Assembly: GCF_039534915.1 (NCBI RefSeq)
Contig: NZ_BAAAWE010000001.1
Coordinates: 2,418,001-2,482,000, forward strand
From: Streptomyces roseofulvus
GTDB taxonomy: Bacteria > Actinomycetota > Actinomycetes > Streptomycetales > Streptomycetaceae
DNA: 64,000 nucleotides
Reading direction: 5' to 3'
In this document: positions 40,416 through 49,870 of the stretch, one piece after another
Layout: every line of letters begins with the position of its first letter
Position numbering within the stretch: position 1 is the first letter of the stretch
The notes under the pieces: generated by a model
The model's database searches: none
What the model was told of the DNA's origin: nothing
The model's input: only the letters and a program-made list of their open reading frames with translations
Translations under genes and position numbers: made by a program

Positions 40416-41612
40416 TCAGGCGGCGGCCTCTTCGCGGACCGGGGCCGCGGCCGCCTGCCGGACCACGCGCCGGCGGCGGGTGGGGAGGCCGAGGGTCGGG
40501 TGGGCGACGCCCCAGGCGGCGCCCTTGCAGATGAGCTCCTTGTAGCGGGCGGCGAGGCGACCGGTGAGGGCCTTCTCCTTGGCCCGGTCGTCCGCGGTGA
40601 CGAACTGGATCAGGGCCTCCCCGCGGCCGAGCGAGACGCACTGCTGGGCGTAGCGGATGGAGATCTCGGGCACCCTGGCGCCGGTGAGCCGGGCGGCGAG
40701 GGCGTCGGCGGCCTGCCAGGCCATGGGGACGCCGGAGGCGCAGGACATCCGGAGCGGCTTGCCGCCCGGGCCGACGGCCGTGGCCGCGTCGCCGATGGCG
40801 TAGACGTCGGGGTGGGAGACCGAGCGCATGGTGGCGTCGACGACGATCCGGCCGTCGGCGGCGAGCTCCAGGCCGGTGCCCTCGGCGAGCGGGTGGACGG
40901 CGAAGCCGGTGGTCCAGACGGTGACGTCGGCCGGGACGACCGTCCCGTCGGCGGTGGTCAGCCGGTCCGCGGCCACCTCGGCGACCGCCTGGTGCTCGTG
41001 GACGGTGATGCCGAGCCCGGCCGTGACCTTCCGCAGGTGGGCGCCGCCCTTCGCGGAGAGCCAGTCGCCGAGGGCGCCGCGCGCGACCAGGGCCACGTCG
41101 AGGTCGGGGCGGCTCTCGGCGATCTCGGTCACGGCCTCCAGGCCGGTCAGCCCGCCGCCGACCACCACCACGGTCCCGCCCGCCCGCAGCTCGGCCAGGC
41201 GGGCGCGGAGCCGGAGGGCTCCGGGGCGGCTCGCCAGCTCGTGGGCGTGGGCGGCGACGCCGGGGACCCCTCCGTGGTTCCAGCCGCTGCCGAGGGCGTA
41301 GACCAGGGAGTCGTACGCCAGCTCCTCGCGTCCGTCGCCGGTGTCGAGGGTGACGGCCTTGCGGTCGGCGTCGACGGCGGCGACCCGGGCGAGCTTCAGC
41401 TCGACGCCGGTGCCGTCGAAGATCTCGCCGAAGGGGCGGGGGGTGAGGTCCTGGCCGGCCGCGAGCTGGTGCAGGCGGACGCGCTCGACGAAGTCGGGCT
41501 CGGGGTTGACGAGGGTGATGCGCACGTCCTCGCGGTGCAGCCGCTTGGCGAGGCGGCCGGCGGCGACGGCTCCGGTGTAGCCGGCTCCGAGGACGACGAT
41601 GCGGTGCTGCAT
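40416..41612 (-). CDS. NAD(P)/FAD-dependent oxidoreductase, NDH-2-like
   Basis: A 398-residue flavoprotein of the type II NADH dehydrogenase group. FAD-binding VVLGAGYTGAVAAGRL is at the N-terminus, NAD(P)-binding VVVVGGGLTGLEAVTEI near 150, and the second FAD segment PDVYAIGDAATA near 270. The C-terminal membrane-anchoring helix seen in respiratory NDH-2 is not obvious, so it may be peripheral or soluble. AGGAG precedes the ATG at 41612. It lies 127 bp downstream of a SigJ-type sigma gene on the same strand; the gap has a perfect TGTGA-N6-TCACA site. Confidence 0.85.
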   Translation of the reverse strand: MQHRIVVLGAGYTGAVAAGRLAKRLHREDVRITLVNPEPDFVERVRLHQLAAGQDLTPRPFGEIFDGTGVELKLARVAAVDADRKAVTLDTGDGREELAYDSLVYALGSGWNHGGVPGVAAHAHELASRPGALRLRARLAELRAGGTVVVVGGGLTGLEAVTEIAESRPDLDVALVARGALGDWLSAKGGAHLRKVTAGLGITVHEHQAVAEVAADRLTTADGTVVPADVTVWTTGFAVHPLAEGTGLELAADGRIVVDATMRSVSHPDVYAIGDAATAVGPGGKPLRMSCASGVPMAWQAADALAARLTGARVPEISIRYAQQCVSLGRGEALIQFVTADDRAKEKALTGRLAARYKELICKGAAWGVAHPTLGLPTRRRRVVRQAAAAPVREEAAA

Positions 41613-41706
41613 GACCGTGCTCCTGTCTGCGCGGGGTCCGCGCCGTTCTCCGGCGTGGTTTCGCACCTTGAACCGGACGGCCCCGCGTTCCCTGACAGGA
41701 ATTGGA

Positions 41707-41722
41707 TGTGACCTGCGTCACA
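41707..41722 (-). promoter_or_regulatory. CRP-type palindrome upstream of the NDH-2-like gene
   Basis: TGTGACCTGCGTCACA is a perfect TGTGA-N6-TCACA palindrome, centred about 100 bp before the flavoprotein start. This is the CRP/FNR consensus and also partly matches the Rex operator (TGTGAAC...GTTCACA). A run of C follows. Which protein binds is not shown. Confidence 0.5.
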
Positions 41723-41739
41723 CCCCCCCCGGGGGAGGG

Positions 41740-42681
41740 TCAGAGGCTGTAGAGCGGGGCGCCGTGCTCCTCGGCGGCCCAGCGCTCGGCGGCCCGGTGC
41801 AGCTTGTCCGGGTTCACCTGGCTGCGGACGGCGACGATGCCGTCCGGGGTGACCTCCAGGCAGGAGATCCCGACGACCCGGCCCTCCACGACCACGATGA
41901 TCGCGGGCTCGCCGTTGGCGGTGCCGGCGTAGAGGTCCGGGACGCCGCCGACCAGCGCCCGCTTGGCCGGGGCCGGCTTGAACAGGCCGCGCAGGAAGGT
42001 CGCGACCGCCTTCGCGCCCTCGAAGGCGCTGGCCCGCGCGGGGACCTTGCCGCCGCCGTCGCCCGCGGCGACGGCGTCCTGGGTGAGCAGCTGGATGAGG
42101 GGTTCCGTACGGCCGCTGGTGGCGGCGGCCAGGAACTCCTCGACGATCCTGCGGGCGGCGGCCCCGTCGATCTCGGTGCGGGCCCTGCCGTCGGCGACGT
42201 GCTTCTTGGCGCGGTGCAGGATCTGCTGGCTGGCGGCCTCGCTGATGTCGAGGATCTCGGCGATCTCCCGGTGCGGGTAGCCGAAGGCCTCGCGGAGCAC
42301 GTACACCGCCCGCTCGGCCGGCGCGAGGCGCTCCAGCAGGACGAGGACGGCGTACGACACGGACTCGCGCTGTTCGGCGGTGTCGGCGGGGCCGAGCATC
42401 GGGTCGCCGGCGAGCAGCGGTTCGGGGAGCCACTGGCCCACATAGGTCTCGCGGCGGGCGCGGGCCGAGGTGAGCTGGTTGAGGCAGTAGTTGGTGAGGA
42501 CCTTGGTGAGCCACGCCTCGGGCACCTCGATGCGCCCGGTGTCGGCGGCCTGCCAGCGGAGGTAGGTCTCCTGCACGGCGTCCTCGGCCTCGGCCGACGA
42601 GCCGAGCAGCCGGTAGGCGATGGCCTCCAGGCGGGGCCGCGCCTTCTCGAACCGGTCCACGTCACTCATCAGCAGGGCCAT
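41740..42681 (-). CDS. RNA polymerase ECF sigma factor, SigJ/ECF41 type, with SnoaL-like C-terminus
   Basis: A 313-residue sigma factor. Region 2 is FEKARPRLEAIAYRLLGSSA then DAVQETYLRW; region 4 is VYVLREAFGYPHREIAEIL then SEAASQQILHRAKKHV. Beyond residue 180 a SnoaL-like domain (EFLAAATSGRTEPLIQLL) follows; in ECF41-type factors this extension regulates sigma activity, replacing a classic anti-sigma. On the minus strand TACGAT (42693-42688) lies 6 bases before ATG 42681, suggesting a leaderless transcript; an ATG at 42669 is possible. ECF41 sigma genes often adjoin an oxidoreductase or related target; here the NDH-2-like gene follows. Confidence 0.9.
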   Translation of the reverse strand: MALLMSDVDRFEKARPRLEAIAYRLLGSSAEAEDAVQETYLRWQAADTGRIEVPEAWLTKVLTNYCLNQLTSARARRETYVGQWLPEPLLAGDPMLGPADTAEQRESVSYAVLVLLERLAPAERAVYVLREAFGYPHREIAEILDISEAASQQILHRAKKHVADGRARTEIDGAAARRIVEEFLAAATSGRTEPLIQLLTQDAVAAGDGGGKVPARASAFEGAKAVATFLRGLFKPAPAKRALVGGVPDLYAGTANGEPAIIVVVEGRVVGISCLEVTPDGIVAVRSQVNPDKLHRAAERWAAEEHGAPLYSL

Positions 42682-42741
42682 GCCGCGATCGTATCGGGCC
42701 GGCCGGGACCGGGCGGCCCCGGTGCCCGGCCGGCCCAACCG

Positions 42742-45729
42742 TCAGGCCCCGTAGAAGAGTTCGTCGACGACCGCGCGGGCGCGCCGGGTGATCCGGCGGT
42801 AGTCGTCGACCATCTCGCCGACATGGCCGGGGCCGTAGCCCAAGTAGCGTCCGACGGCGGCCAGTTCGCGCGGCTCGGAGGGGAAGGTGTCACCGGGGCG
42901 GCCGCGGACGAGCATGACCGCGTTCCGCACCCGGGTGGCGAGGACCCATGCCTCGTCGAGGGTCTGCGCCTCCTCGGTCGGGATCAGCCCGGCGGCGTGC
43001 GCGGCGGAGAGCGCGGCCCGGGTGCGGGTGGTGCGCAGGCCCGGTTCGGCCCAGCCGTGCCGCATCTGGAGCAGCTGGACGGTCCATTCGACGTCGCTGA
43101 GGCCGCCGCGGCCGAGCTTGGCGTGGAGGGTGGGGTCGGCGCCGCGCGGCAGCCGCTCGGACTCCATGCGGGCCTTGAGGCGGCGGATCTCGCGGACCGC
43201 GTCCTCGCCGAGTCCCTCGGCGGGGTAGCGGAGCGGGTCGATCAGCTCGATGAACCGCTGCCCCAGCTCGGGGTCGCCGGCCATGGGGGCGGCGCGGAGC
43301 AGGGCCTGCGACTCCCAGACGAGCGACCAGCGGCGGTAGTACGCCTGGTAGGAGGCGAGGGTGCGGACCATGGGGCCGCTCCTGCCCTCCGGCCGCAGGT
43401 CCGCGTCGATCAGCAGCGGCGGGTCGGTGGTGGGGAGCTGGAGGAGCCGGCGCATCTCGGTGACGACCCGGTTGGCGGCCCTGGCGGCCTCCTGGTCGTC
43501 GACGCCGGGGCGCGGCTCGTGCACGAAGAGGACGTCGGCGTCGGAGCCGTAGCCGAGTTCATGGCCGCCGAAGCGGCCCATGCCGATGACCGCGAACCGG
43601 GTGGGGAGTTCGTCGCCCCACTCGGCGCGGACGGCGGCCCGCAGGGCGCCGGCGAGGGTGGCGGCGTTGAGGTCGGTGACCGCCTGGCCGACCCGGTCGA
43701 CGAGGACGCCCGGGTCGGAGGTGCGGGGGCTGTCCTCGGTGCCGTACGCGTCGATGAGGTCGGCGGCGGCGGTGCGGAACAGCTCGCGGCGGCGCACCCC
43801 GCGGGCGGCGGCGACGGCCTGCTCGGCGTCGTCCGCCCGGCCCACGGCGGCGAGGACCTCCTGCTCCAGGTGGTCGCGGCCGCGCGGCCTCAGCCCCTCG
43901 GGGTCGCCGAGTATGGCGACCGCCTCGGGGGCGCGGAGCAGCAGGTCGGGGGCGAGCCGGCCGGCCGAGAGGACCCGGGCGAGGTTCTCGGCGGCGGCGC
44001 CCTCGTCGCGCAGCAGCCGCAGGTACCAGGGGGTCTTGCCGAGGGCGTCGGATACCTTCCGGAAGCCGAGGAGGCCGGCGTCCGGGTCGGCGGAGTCGGC
44101 GAACCAGCCGAGCAGCACCGGCAGCAGGGTCCGCTGGATGGCGGCCTTGCGGCTGACGCCGGAGGCCAGCGCCTCCAGGTGGCGCAGGGCGGCGGCGGGA
44201 TCGGCGTACCCGAGGGCTTCGAGGCGCTGGCCGGCCGCCTTGGGGCTGAGCCGGATCTCGCCGGGGGCGAGCTGGGCGACGGCGTCGAGCAGCGGCCGGT
44301 AGAAGATCTTCTCGTGCAGCCGGCGGACGACGGAGGCGTGCCGCCGCCACTCCTTGTTCAGTTCGGCGACGGGGTCGGTGCGCAGTCCGAGCGAGCGGCC
44401 GAGGCGGCGCAGGTCCTCGTCGCCCTCGGGGACGAGGTGGGTGCGGCGCAGCCGGTACAGCTGGATGCGGTGCTCCATGGCCCGCAGGAAGCGGTACGCC
44501 TCGTCGAGCTGGGCCGCGTCGGCGCGGCCGACGTAGCCGCCGGCGGCGAGGGCGGCGAGCGCGTCCAGGGTGGAGCCGCTGTGCAGGGTGGCGTCGCTGC
44601 GGCCGTGCACCAGCTGGAGGAGCTGGACGGCGAACTCGACGTCCCGCAGGCCGCCGGGGCCGAGCTTCAGCTCCCGGTCGACCTGGGCGACGGGGATGTT
44701 GTCGACGACCCGGCGGCGCATGGCCTGCACGTCGGTGACGAAGTTCTCGCGCTCGGCGGCCTGCCACACCAGCGGGGAGACGGCGTCGACGTAGGCGCTG
44801 CCCAGCTCGGGGTCGCCGGCCACCGGCCGCGCCTTGAGGAGGGCCTGGAACTCCCAGGTCTTGGCCCAGCGCTGGTAGTAGGCCAGGTGGGAGGAGAGGG
44901 TGCGGACGAGCGGGCCGTTGCGGCCCTCGGGGCGCAGGTTGGCGTCGACCGGCCAGATGGTGCCCTCGACGGTGGTCTCGGAGCAGATCCGCATGAGGTG
45001 GGAGGCGAGCCGGGTGGCGGCCTGGAGCGCCTTGGCCTCATCGGCGCCCTCCGCCGGCTCGCCGACGAAGATCACGTCCACGTCGGAGACGTAGTTCAGC
45101 TCGTGGCCGCCGCACTTGCCCATGGCGATCACGGCGAGTCGGCACTGGGCGGCGTCGGTGGGTTCGGCCGCCTTGGCGATGGCGAGGGCGGCCCGCAGGG
45201 TGGCGGTGGCCAGGTCGGCGAGCTCGGCGGCGGCCTGGGCGACGTCGGTGGTGCCGCAGACGTCCCGGGCCGCTATCCCGAGGAGGCAGCGGCGGTAGGC
45301 GATCCGGAGCGCCACCGGGTCGGTGGCCCCGGCGAGTCCGCGCTCGAAGTCGGCGACCCCCGGGTGCAGGTCGGCCGCCTCGTAGGTGACCAGGGTCTCC
45401 CAGTCCCTCGGGTGCCGGGCGAGGTGGTCGGCGAGCGCCTCGGAGGCGCCGAGGACGCCGAGCAGCCGGTCCCGGAACGGCTTGGCGGAGAGCAGGGTGG
45501 TGGTGAGCGTCTGCCGCTCGCTCTCGGGCTGGGCCTCGACCAGCCGGACCAGGCCGCGCAGGGCGAGGTCGGGGTCGGCGGTGGCGCCGAGCGCGTCGAG
45601 GAGGACGGAGTCGCCGCGGAGCGCGGCGAGCTCGGGCAGGTCGAGGAGCCGCTCGGCCCCGGACGGATCGGTGAACCCGTGCCGCAGCAGCCGTGTGAAC
45701 GTACTGCTCCTGCGCCCCGGCACCGTCAT
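42742..45729 (-). CDS. glnE: Bifunctional glutamine synthetase adenylyltransferase/deadenylase GlnE
   Basis: GlnE adds or removes AMP on the tyrosine of GlnA, tuning its activity to nitrogen supply. The 995-residue product has the two nucleotidyltransferase domains of the family: residues about 210-230 (GKCGGHELNYVSDVDVIFVG) and about 715-735 (GRFGGHELGYGSDADVLFV), joined by helical segments. The ATG at 45729 overlaps its GGAG site; the GTG two codons later (45723) is better spaced and could be the real start. Its substrate gene glnA is 35 kb away in this window. No GlnR-type site is seen in front of it. Confidence 0.98.
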   Translation of the reverse strand: MTVPGRRSSTFTRLLRHGFTDPSGAERLLDLPELAALRGDSVLLDALGATADPDLALRGLVRLVEAQPESERQTLTTTLLSAKPFRDRLLGVLGASEALADHLARHPRDWETLVTYEAADLHPGVADFERGLAGATDPVALRIAYRRCLLGIAARDVCGTTDVAQAAAELADLATATLRAALAIAKAAEPTDAAQCRLAVIAMGKCGGHELNYVSDVDVIFVGEPAEGADEAKALQAATRLASHLMRICSETTVEGTIWPVDANLRPEGRNGPLVRTLSSHLAYYQRWAKTWEFQALLKARPVAGDPELGSAYVDAVSPLVWQAAERENFVTDVQAMRRRVVDNIPVAQVDRELKLGPGGLRDVEFAVQLLQLVHGRSDATLHSGSTLDALAALAAGGYVGRADAAQLDEAYRFLRAMEHRIQLYRLRRTHLVPEGDEDLRRLGRSLGLRTDPVAELNKEWRRHASVVRRLHEKIFYRPLLDAVAQLAPGEIRLSPKAAGQRLEALGYADPAAALRHLEALASGVSRKAAIQRTLLPVLLGWFADSADPDAGLLGFRKVSDALGKTPWYLRLLRDEGAAAENLARVLSAGRLAPDLLLRAPEAVAILGDPEGLRPRGRDHLEQEVLAAVGRADDAEQAVAAARGVRRRELFRTAAADLIDAYGTEDSPRTSDPGVLVDRVGQAVTDLNAATLAGALRAAVRAEWGDELPTRFAVIGMGRFGGHELGYGSDADVLFVHEPRPGVDDQEAARAANRVVTEMRRLLQLPTTDPPLLIDADLRPEGRSGPMVRTLASYQAYYRRWSLVWESQALLRAAPMAGDPELGQRFIELIDPLRYPAEGLGEDAVREIRRLKARMESERLPRGADPTLHAKLGRGGLSDVEWTVQLLQMRHGWAEPGLRTTRTRAALSAAHAAGLIPTEEAQTLDEAWVLATRVRNAVMLVRGRPGDTFPSEPRELAAVGRYLGYGPGHVGEMVDDYRRITRRARAVVDELFYGA

Positions 45730-45861
45730 CTCCGCCGCTCCCTCTCCGCCGCACGCCCGACGGCATCGAGCCTATCCGCAGCACGGCCACGGAGCGTGCG
45801 GGACGGGTACGGAGCCCCCCGGAGGAAGGCGAGGCGCGCGAGCCCCTGGCCCGCCCGGAGG

Positions 45862-46115
45862 GGCGGCGGACCGCCCGGAGCGGTGGCGGGCCGCCGGAGG
45901 GGCGTGCGCCGCCCGGAGCGGCGGCAGACCGCCGGAGGGGCGTGCGCCGCCCGGAGCGGCGGCAGACCGCCGGAGGGGCGTGCGCCGCCCGGAGCGGCGG
46001 CAGACCGCCGGAGGGGCGGCGGACCGCCGGAGGGGCGGCGGACCGCCGGAGGGGCGGGACAAGCCGCCCGGAGGGGCGTGCGCCGCCCGGAGGGGCGGGG
46101 CGAGCCGTCCGGAGC
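45862..46115. repeat. 19-bp palindromic minisatellite
   Basis: About 13 tandem units of 19-22 bp follow the pattern GGCGNNNNNCCGCCNGGAGS; each can fold as a hairpin (GGCGG/CCGCC). Units at 45901-46014 alternate in a strict 38-bp higher-order repeat (three copies), two more identical 19-bp units lie at 46015-46052, and diverged units continue to about 46180. The 755-bp gap between glnE and the PIG-L gene (45730-46484) holds this array and no supported gene; open frames across it are repeat artefacts. Confidence 0.85.
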
Positions 46116-46484
46116 GGCGCCGGAGCCGAGCCGCGGCGGACCGCCGGAAGCGGGCCGTCCGGAGGGGCGGGGCTGGCCGTCCCGGAGTGTGGCGAGGTCT
46201 CCCTGGGTGGTGGCGGGCATCCGGAGAGCGGCGGGGGGGCATCGGCGGGCCGTCACGGCGGCCTTGGACGGCCGTCGCGGAGGGTGGCTGAAAAGGGTGT
46301 TCACCTGCCCGGATCCGGTACGGATCACACGTGACGTCGGGCACATCGGGCCGTTTTCGGAACCCGTCGGCTGCTCCGGCCCTGTACCCATGTGAGTCGT
46401 TCGTCCCGTCGCCGCCGCCGTCGCGAACCCGCCGTCGCTCCTCCGACGCGCCCCCGTCGCCCAGGTAGAAAGCACCCCCTCGCC

Positions 46485-48593
46485 ATGCCCGTCCGCCGCC
46501 CCTCCCGCCTCATACGCCCCTTCCGTCACCGCCGGTCCGTCGTGACCGCGGCCACGGTCGCCGTGCTGACCGGCGGCACCCTCGCGGGCGTGCTGACGGC
46601 GACCTCCGGCGAGCAGGCGCCGGCCCACGCGGCCGCCGCCCCGCCGGAGGCGCGGACCCCGGTCGCCCCGCCGGTGCGGAAGCCCTCCGCCGAGCCGGTC
46701 CGGGGCACCGCCCGGGAGGCCCGTACCGCCGCACCGCTGTCGGTGGTGCAGTTCGTCTCCCACCCGGACGACGACCTGTACTTCATGAACCCGGACACCG
46801 CGCAGTCGCTCGCCGACCGGGTGCCGGTGACCACGGTGTACCTGACGGCGGGCGAGTCGAACGGCGTCAACGCCCGCGCCGGCCGGGCCGCGGCCGTGAC
46901 CGCGCCGGACAAGCCGGCCTTCGCCGAGGCCCGGCAGAACGGCATCCGCGCCGCGTACGCCGAGATGGCCACCGGCGACCGCGCCGCCGCCTGGGACCGG
47001 ACCGTCATCCCCACGGCCGGCGGCGGCGCGGCCGAGCTGGACGTCCTGCGGGCCCGGCCCGAGGTGCGGCTCGTCTGGCTCCAGCTGCGCGAGGCCGGCT
47101 CGACCTCCGCGGACCGCCCGGTGAGCCTGCGGGGCCTGTGGCACGGGCGGATCCCGGCGCTCGGCTCGCAGCTCTCCTCGGGCACGCCGGTCGCCGCGGA
47201 CTTCGCGTACTCCAAGGAGCAGGTCGTCGCGACGCTGACGGGGCTCCTCGAACGCTTCCGGCCGACCTTCGTGCGCACCCTGGACCCGACGCCGGGCACC
47301 GACGCGCACACCGGCCGGCTGCGGGACCACCAGGACCACGCCTACGGGGCGCGGTTCGTGCAGGCGGCGCTGGCCCGGTACGCGGAGCGGCCCGGGCACC
47401 CGCGGGTCGGCGTGCAGAGCTACATGGGCTACCCGAACACGGATCTGCCCCGCGCGCTGGACAGCCGGACCGCCGAGGAGAAGCTGCGCAGCCTGAAGAC
47501 GTACGCCTGGCTCGACGGGGAGGACTGCGGCAGCCCGGCGGGGTGCGGCGACCTGAAGGCGTCGGGGCGGCCGAGCGGGCGCGGCTGGACGGGGACCGTG
47601 CGGTACGCGCGCGGCTCGTCGACCGGCTGGCTGCAGCCGTCCGCGGACGGCGGTCTGGTGGCCTTCGGCGTCCAGGACGGGCGGCTCGCGACCTGGCACC
47701 GGGCGCCCGGCGGCGCCTGGCGGGGGCCGGAGCTGCTGCCGGGCGGCGGCCTGGACGGCGGGGTCGGTTCGGTGCGGCTGCCGGACGGGCGGATCGCGGT
47801 CTTCTCCACCCGGACGTCCTTCGAGGGCCCGGCCGGCTACCGGCGCGAGGTCGTCACGGTCGAGCAGACGGCGCCGGGCGGCCCGTTCGGGCCGTGGAGG
47901 TCGCTGGGCACGCCCGGGCAGCGGGACGAGGCCGACCGGACGCCGGACATCAGCGCGCCCGCGGTGACCGTGGACGGCACCGGGCGGGTCTCGCTCTTCC
48001 TGCGCGACGGCGACCACCGGCTGGTCGGCCGCGAGCGGACGCCCGGCGGCGCCTGGAGTCCGTGGCGGGCCCTGGGCGGGGCGGATCTGCACGGCGACCC
48101 GGTGGCGGCGACCGACGCCCGGGGACGCACGTACGTCTTCGCGGGCACTCCGCACTCGGTCCTGATGTGGACCGGCGCGTCGGACGGCGGCCCGGTGGCC
48201 GGCCCGCTGCCGACCGGCCTGGCGGCGACGACGCTCGCGCTGAGCGCGGGCCCGGCGCCGACCGGCGACGGCATCCGGCTGTGGTCCCGGGTGCCCGCCA
48301 CCGGCGAGCCGCGGGCCGCGGACTTCTCGGGCACCGCCCGGCTGGCGCCGGTCGCCCCGCCGTCCGGCGGCATAGCGGGCTTCGGCCCGGTGAGCGCGGC
48401 GGACGGGCTCGTCGCGGTCCGGTCCCGTACGGGCCGGCTCGCGGTGGCCCCGATCCCGGGCGGCGGCACCTGGCGCCTCTCCGACTTCCCGCTGGCGGGC
48501 GCGCCGGCGGCGGGCCCGGGCGGGGTGGCCGCGCTCGGCCAGGACGGCCGGCTGCACTGGACGACCGGGCCGGCGCCGAGCCCGCGCGCCTGA
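46485..48593 (+). CDS. Secreted PIG-L family deacetylase with C-terminal propeller-like region
   Basis: A 702-residue exported protein. The N-terminus is basic, then a hydrophobic stretch (VVTAATVAVLTGGTLAGVL) and Ala-rich cleavage region, a signal peptide. Residues about 85-330 form a PIG-L (LmbE-like) domain with the zinc motif SHPDDDLYF near 92 and HQDH near 282. These enzymes remove acetyl groups from GlcNAc-type sugars. The remaining 330 residues repeat W/G-rich units (AFGVQDGRLATWHRAPGG, SLFLRDGDHRLVGRE) like a beta-propeller or PLL lectin and may bind cell-wall sugar. ATG 46485 is chosen for the signal peptide; a GTG at 46392 would add a basic stretch. Confidence 0.85.
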   Translation: MPVRRPSRLIRPFRHRRSVVTAATVAVLTGGTLAGVLTATSGEQAPAHAAAAPPEARTPVAPPVRKPSAEPVRGTAREARTAAPLSVVQFVSHPDDDLYFMNPDTAQSLADRVPVTTVYLTAGESNGVNARAGRAAAVTAPDKPAFAEARQNGIRAAYAEMATGDRAAAWDRTVIPTAGGGAAELDVLRARPEVRLVWLQLREAGSTSADRPVSLRGLWHGRIPALGSQLSSGTPVAADFAYSKEQVVATLTGLLERFRPTFVRTLDPTPGTDAHTGRLRDHQDHAYGARFVQAALARYAERPGHPRVGVQSYMGYPNTDLPRALDSRTAEEKLRSLKTYAWLDGEDCGSPAGCGDLKASGRPSGRGWTGTVRYARGSSTGWLQPSADGGLVAFGVQDGRLATWHRAPGGAWRGPELLPGGGLDGGVGSVRLPDGRIAVFSTRTSFEGPAGYRREVVTVEQTAPGGPFGPWRSLGTPGQRDEADRTPDISAPAVTVDGTGRVSLFLRDGDHRLVGRERTPGGAWSPWRALGGADLHGDPVAATDARGRTYVFAGTPHSVLMWTGASDGGPVAGPLPTGLAATTLALSAGPAPTGDGIRLWSRVPATGEPRAADFSGTARLAPVAPPSGGIAGFGPVSAADGLVAVRSRTGRLAVAPIPGGGTWRLSDFPLAGAPAAGPGGVAALGQDGRLHWTTGPAPSPRA

Positions 48594-48619
48594 GCCCCGC
48601 GCCTGGCCCCCGGGGCTCA
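48591..48619. terminator. Bidirectional terminator containing both stop codons
   Basis: TGAGCCCCG (48591-48599) and CGGGGCTCA (48611-48619) form a 9-bp stem with an 11-nt loop. The TGA of the PIG-L gene and the TGA of the P450 gene on the other strand are the two ends of the stem. Confidence 0.7.
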
Positions 48620-49870
48620 GGCGTCGAGGAGGACCGGGAAGGACTCCAGGTCGTTCTGGGTCATCACCGGGAGCTTGCGCAGTTCCTCGTCCGGGACGGC
48701 GAGCCGCAGGCGCGGGAAGCGGGCGAAGAGCGCGGGGAGGGCGATGCCCGCCTCCACGCGGGAGAGCGCCGCGCCCGGGCAGATGTGCGGGCCGTGGCCG
48801 AAGGTCATGTGCCGGATGGGCGCCGGGCGGGTGATGTCGAAGGTGTCGGCGTCCGGGCCGTGCTGCTCGGGGTCGCGGCCGATCGCCCGGTACGAGATCA
48901 CCACGCCGTCGCCCTTCGGGATCACCGCGTCGCCGACCTGGACGTCCTCGGTGGCGAAGCGCATCAGCAGGTGGGTGGTGGGGGTGTCGAAGCGGAGGGT
49001 CTCCTCGATCACCGCCTCCCAGGAGACCTCGCCGGCGAGCACCATGCGCAGCTGCTCGGGGTGGGCGAGGAGGGCGCGCACGGCGTTGAGGACGAGGCCG
49101 ATGGTGGTCTCGTGGCCGGCGGCGACCATCGCCTTGAGGTTGCCGACGACCTCCTCCTCGGTGAGCGGCTCGCCGCCCTCGTCGGCGAGGATCAGCGCGG
49201 AGGTGAGGTCGTCGGTGGGCCGGGCGGTCTTGGCGCGGACGAGGTCCGTGTAGAAGACGTCGAGGTCCGCGAGGAGGGCGAGCCGCTCGTCCTGCGGGGT
49301 GAGCATCGAGAAGAACTTCTTGTACTGCCGGGTGAGCATGGCGTTCGCCTGCGGGTCGACGCCCATCAGCATGCCGACGACCCGCATGGGCAGCGGCTGC
49401 GCGAAGACGGACTTGAGGTCGACGACGGCGCCGTCCCGGCCGGCCTCCTCCAGGGCGTCGAGGAGCTCGGCGGTGAACTTCTCGATGTCGGGGCGGATCG
49501 CCTCCAGGCGGCGCGGGGTGAGCGCCTGGGAGGTCTTGGTGCGCAGCCGGCGGTGTTCCTCGCCGTCGACGGTGAACATGGACCGGCCGGCGTCGATCAT
49601 GCCGATGAGCGGCCAGGCGTGGGTGACGGTCCCGTTCGTCCACAGGCTCCAGGCGTCGAGGTCCTTGACCAGCCGGGTGTCGACCAGGAGGCGCCGGGCG
49701 TCGGCGTGGCGGGTGACGGCCCAGGCGGGCACGCCGAGCAGGTCGATGCGGGCCAGCGGTCCCGCCGCGCGGATCCGCTCGGTCTCGCCGTCGAGGTCCT
49801 GGACCATCGGGTCGATGACGACGGGGGCACCGGCGGCTGCGGCCTGGGCGGCGGCGTGCGGGCAGGTCAC
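48617..49870 (-). CDS. Cytochrome P450 (CYP105/CYP107/CYP154-like)
   Basis: A 417-residue soluble bacterial P450. The I-helix oxygen-binding motif is AGHETT near residue 245; the K-helix EXXR is ETLR near 288; the heme loop is FGHGPHICPGAALSR near 355-368 with its cysteine ligand intact. It should be catalytically complete given ferredoxin partners, none of which are next to it. The GTG at 49870 overlaps the upstream P450 gene's stop by 4 bp (GTGA) with AGGAGA upstream, so the two are coupled. The pairing with a CYP157-like gene points to the CYP154 family, which is known to pair that way in Streptomyces. Confidence 0.93.
   Translation of the reverse strand: MTCPHAAAQAAAAGAPVVIDPMVQDLDGETERIRAAGPLARIDLLGVPAWAVTRHADARRLLVDTRLVKDLDAWSLWTNGTVTHAWPLIGMIDAGRSMFTVDGEEHRRLRTKTSQALTPRRLEAIRPDIEKFTAELLDALEEAGRDGAVVDLKSVFAQPLPMRVVGMLMGVDPQANAMLTRQYKKFFSMLTPQDERLALLADLDVFYTDLVRAKTARPTDDLTSALILADEGGEPLTEEEVVGNLKAMVAAGHETTIGLVLNAVRALLAHPEQLRMVLAGEVSWEAVIEETLRFDTPTTHLLMRFATEDVQVGDAVIPKGDGVVISYRAIGRDPEQHGPDADTFDITRPAPIRHMTFGHGPHICPGAALSRVEAGIALPALFARFPRLRLAVPDEELRKLPVMTQNDLESFPVLLDA

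Noticed and set aside
45862..46115. CRISPR array
   Set aside because: Units are contiguous with no unique spacers, so this is a minisatellite.
45772..46344. Proline/arginine-rich frames across the minisatellite on both strands
   Set aside because: All are translations of the 19-bp repeat; no ribosome-binding site and no conserved start.
41599..46395. 1598-codon plus-strand open frame opposite the sigma and glnE genes
   Set aside because: Antisense shadow of glnE and the minisatellite; no start signal and low-complexity product.
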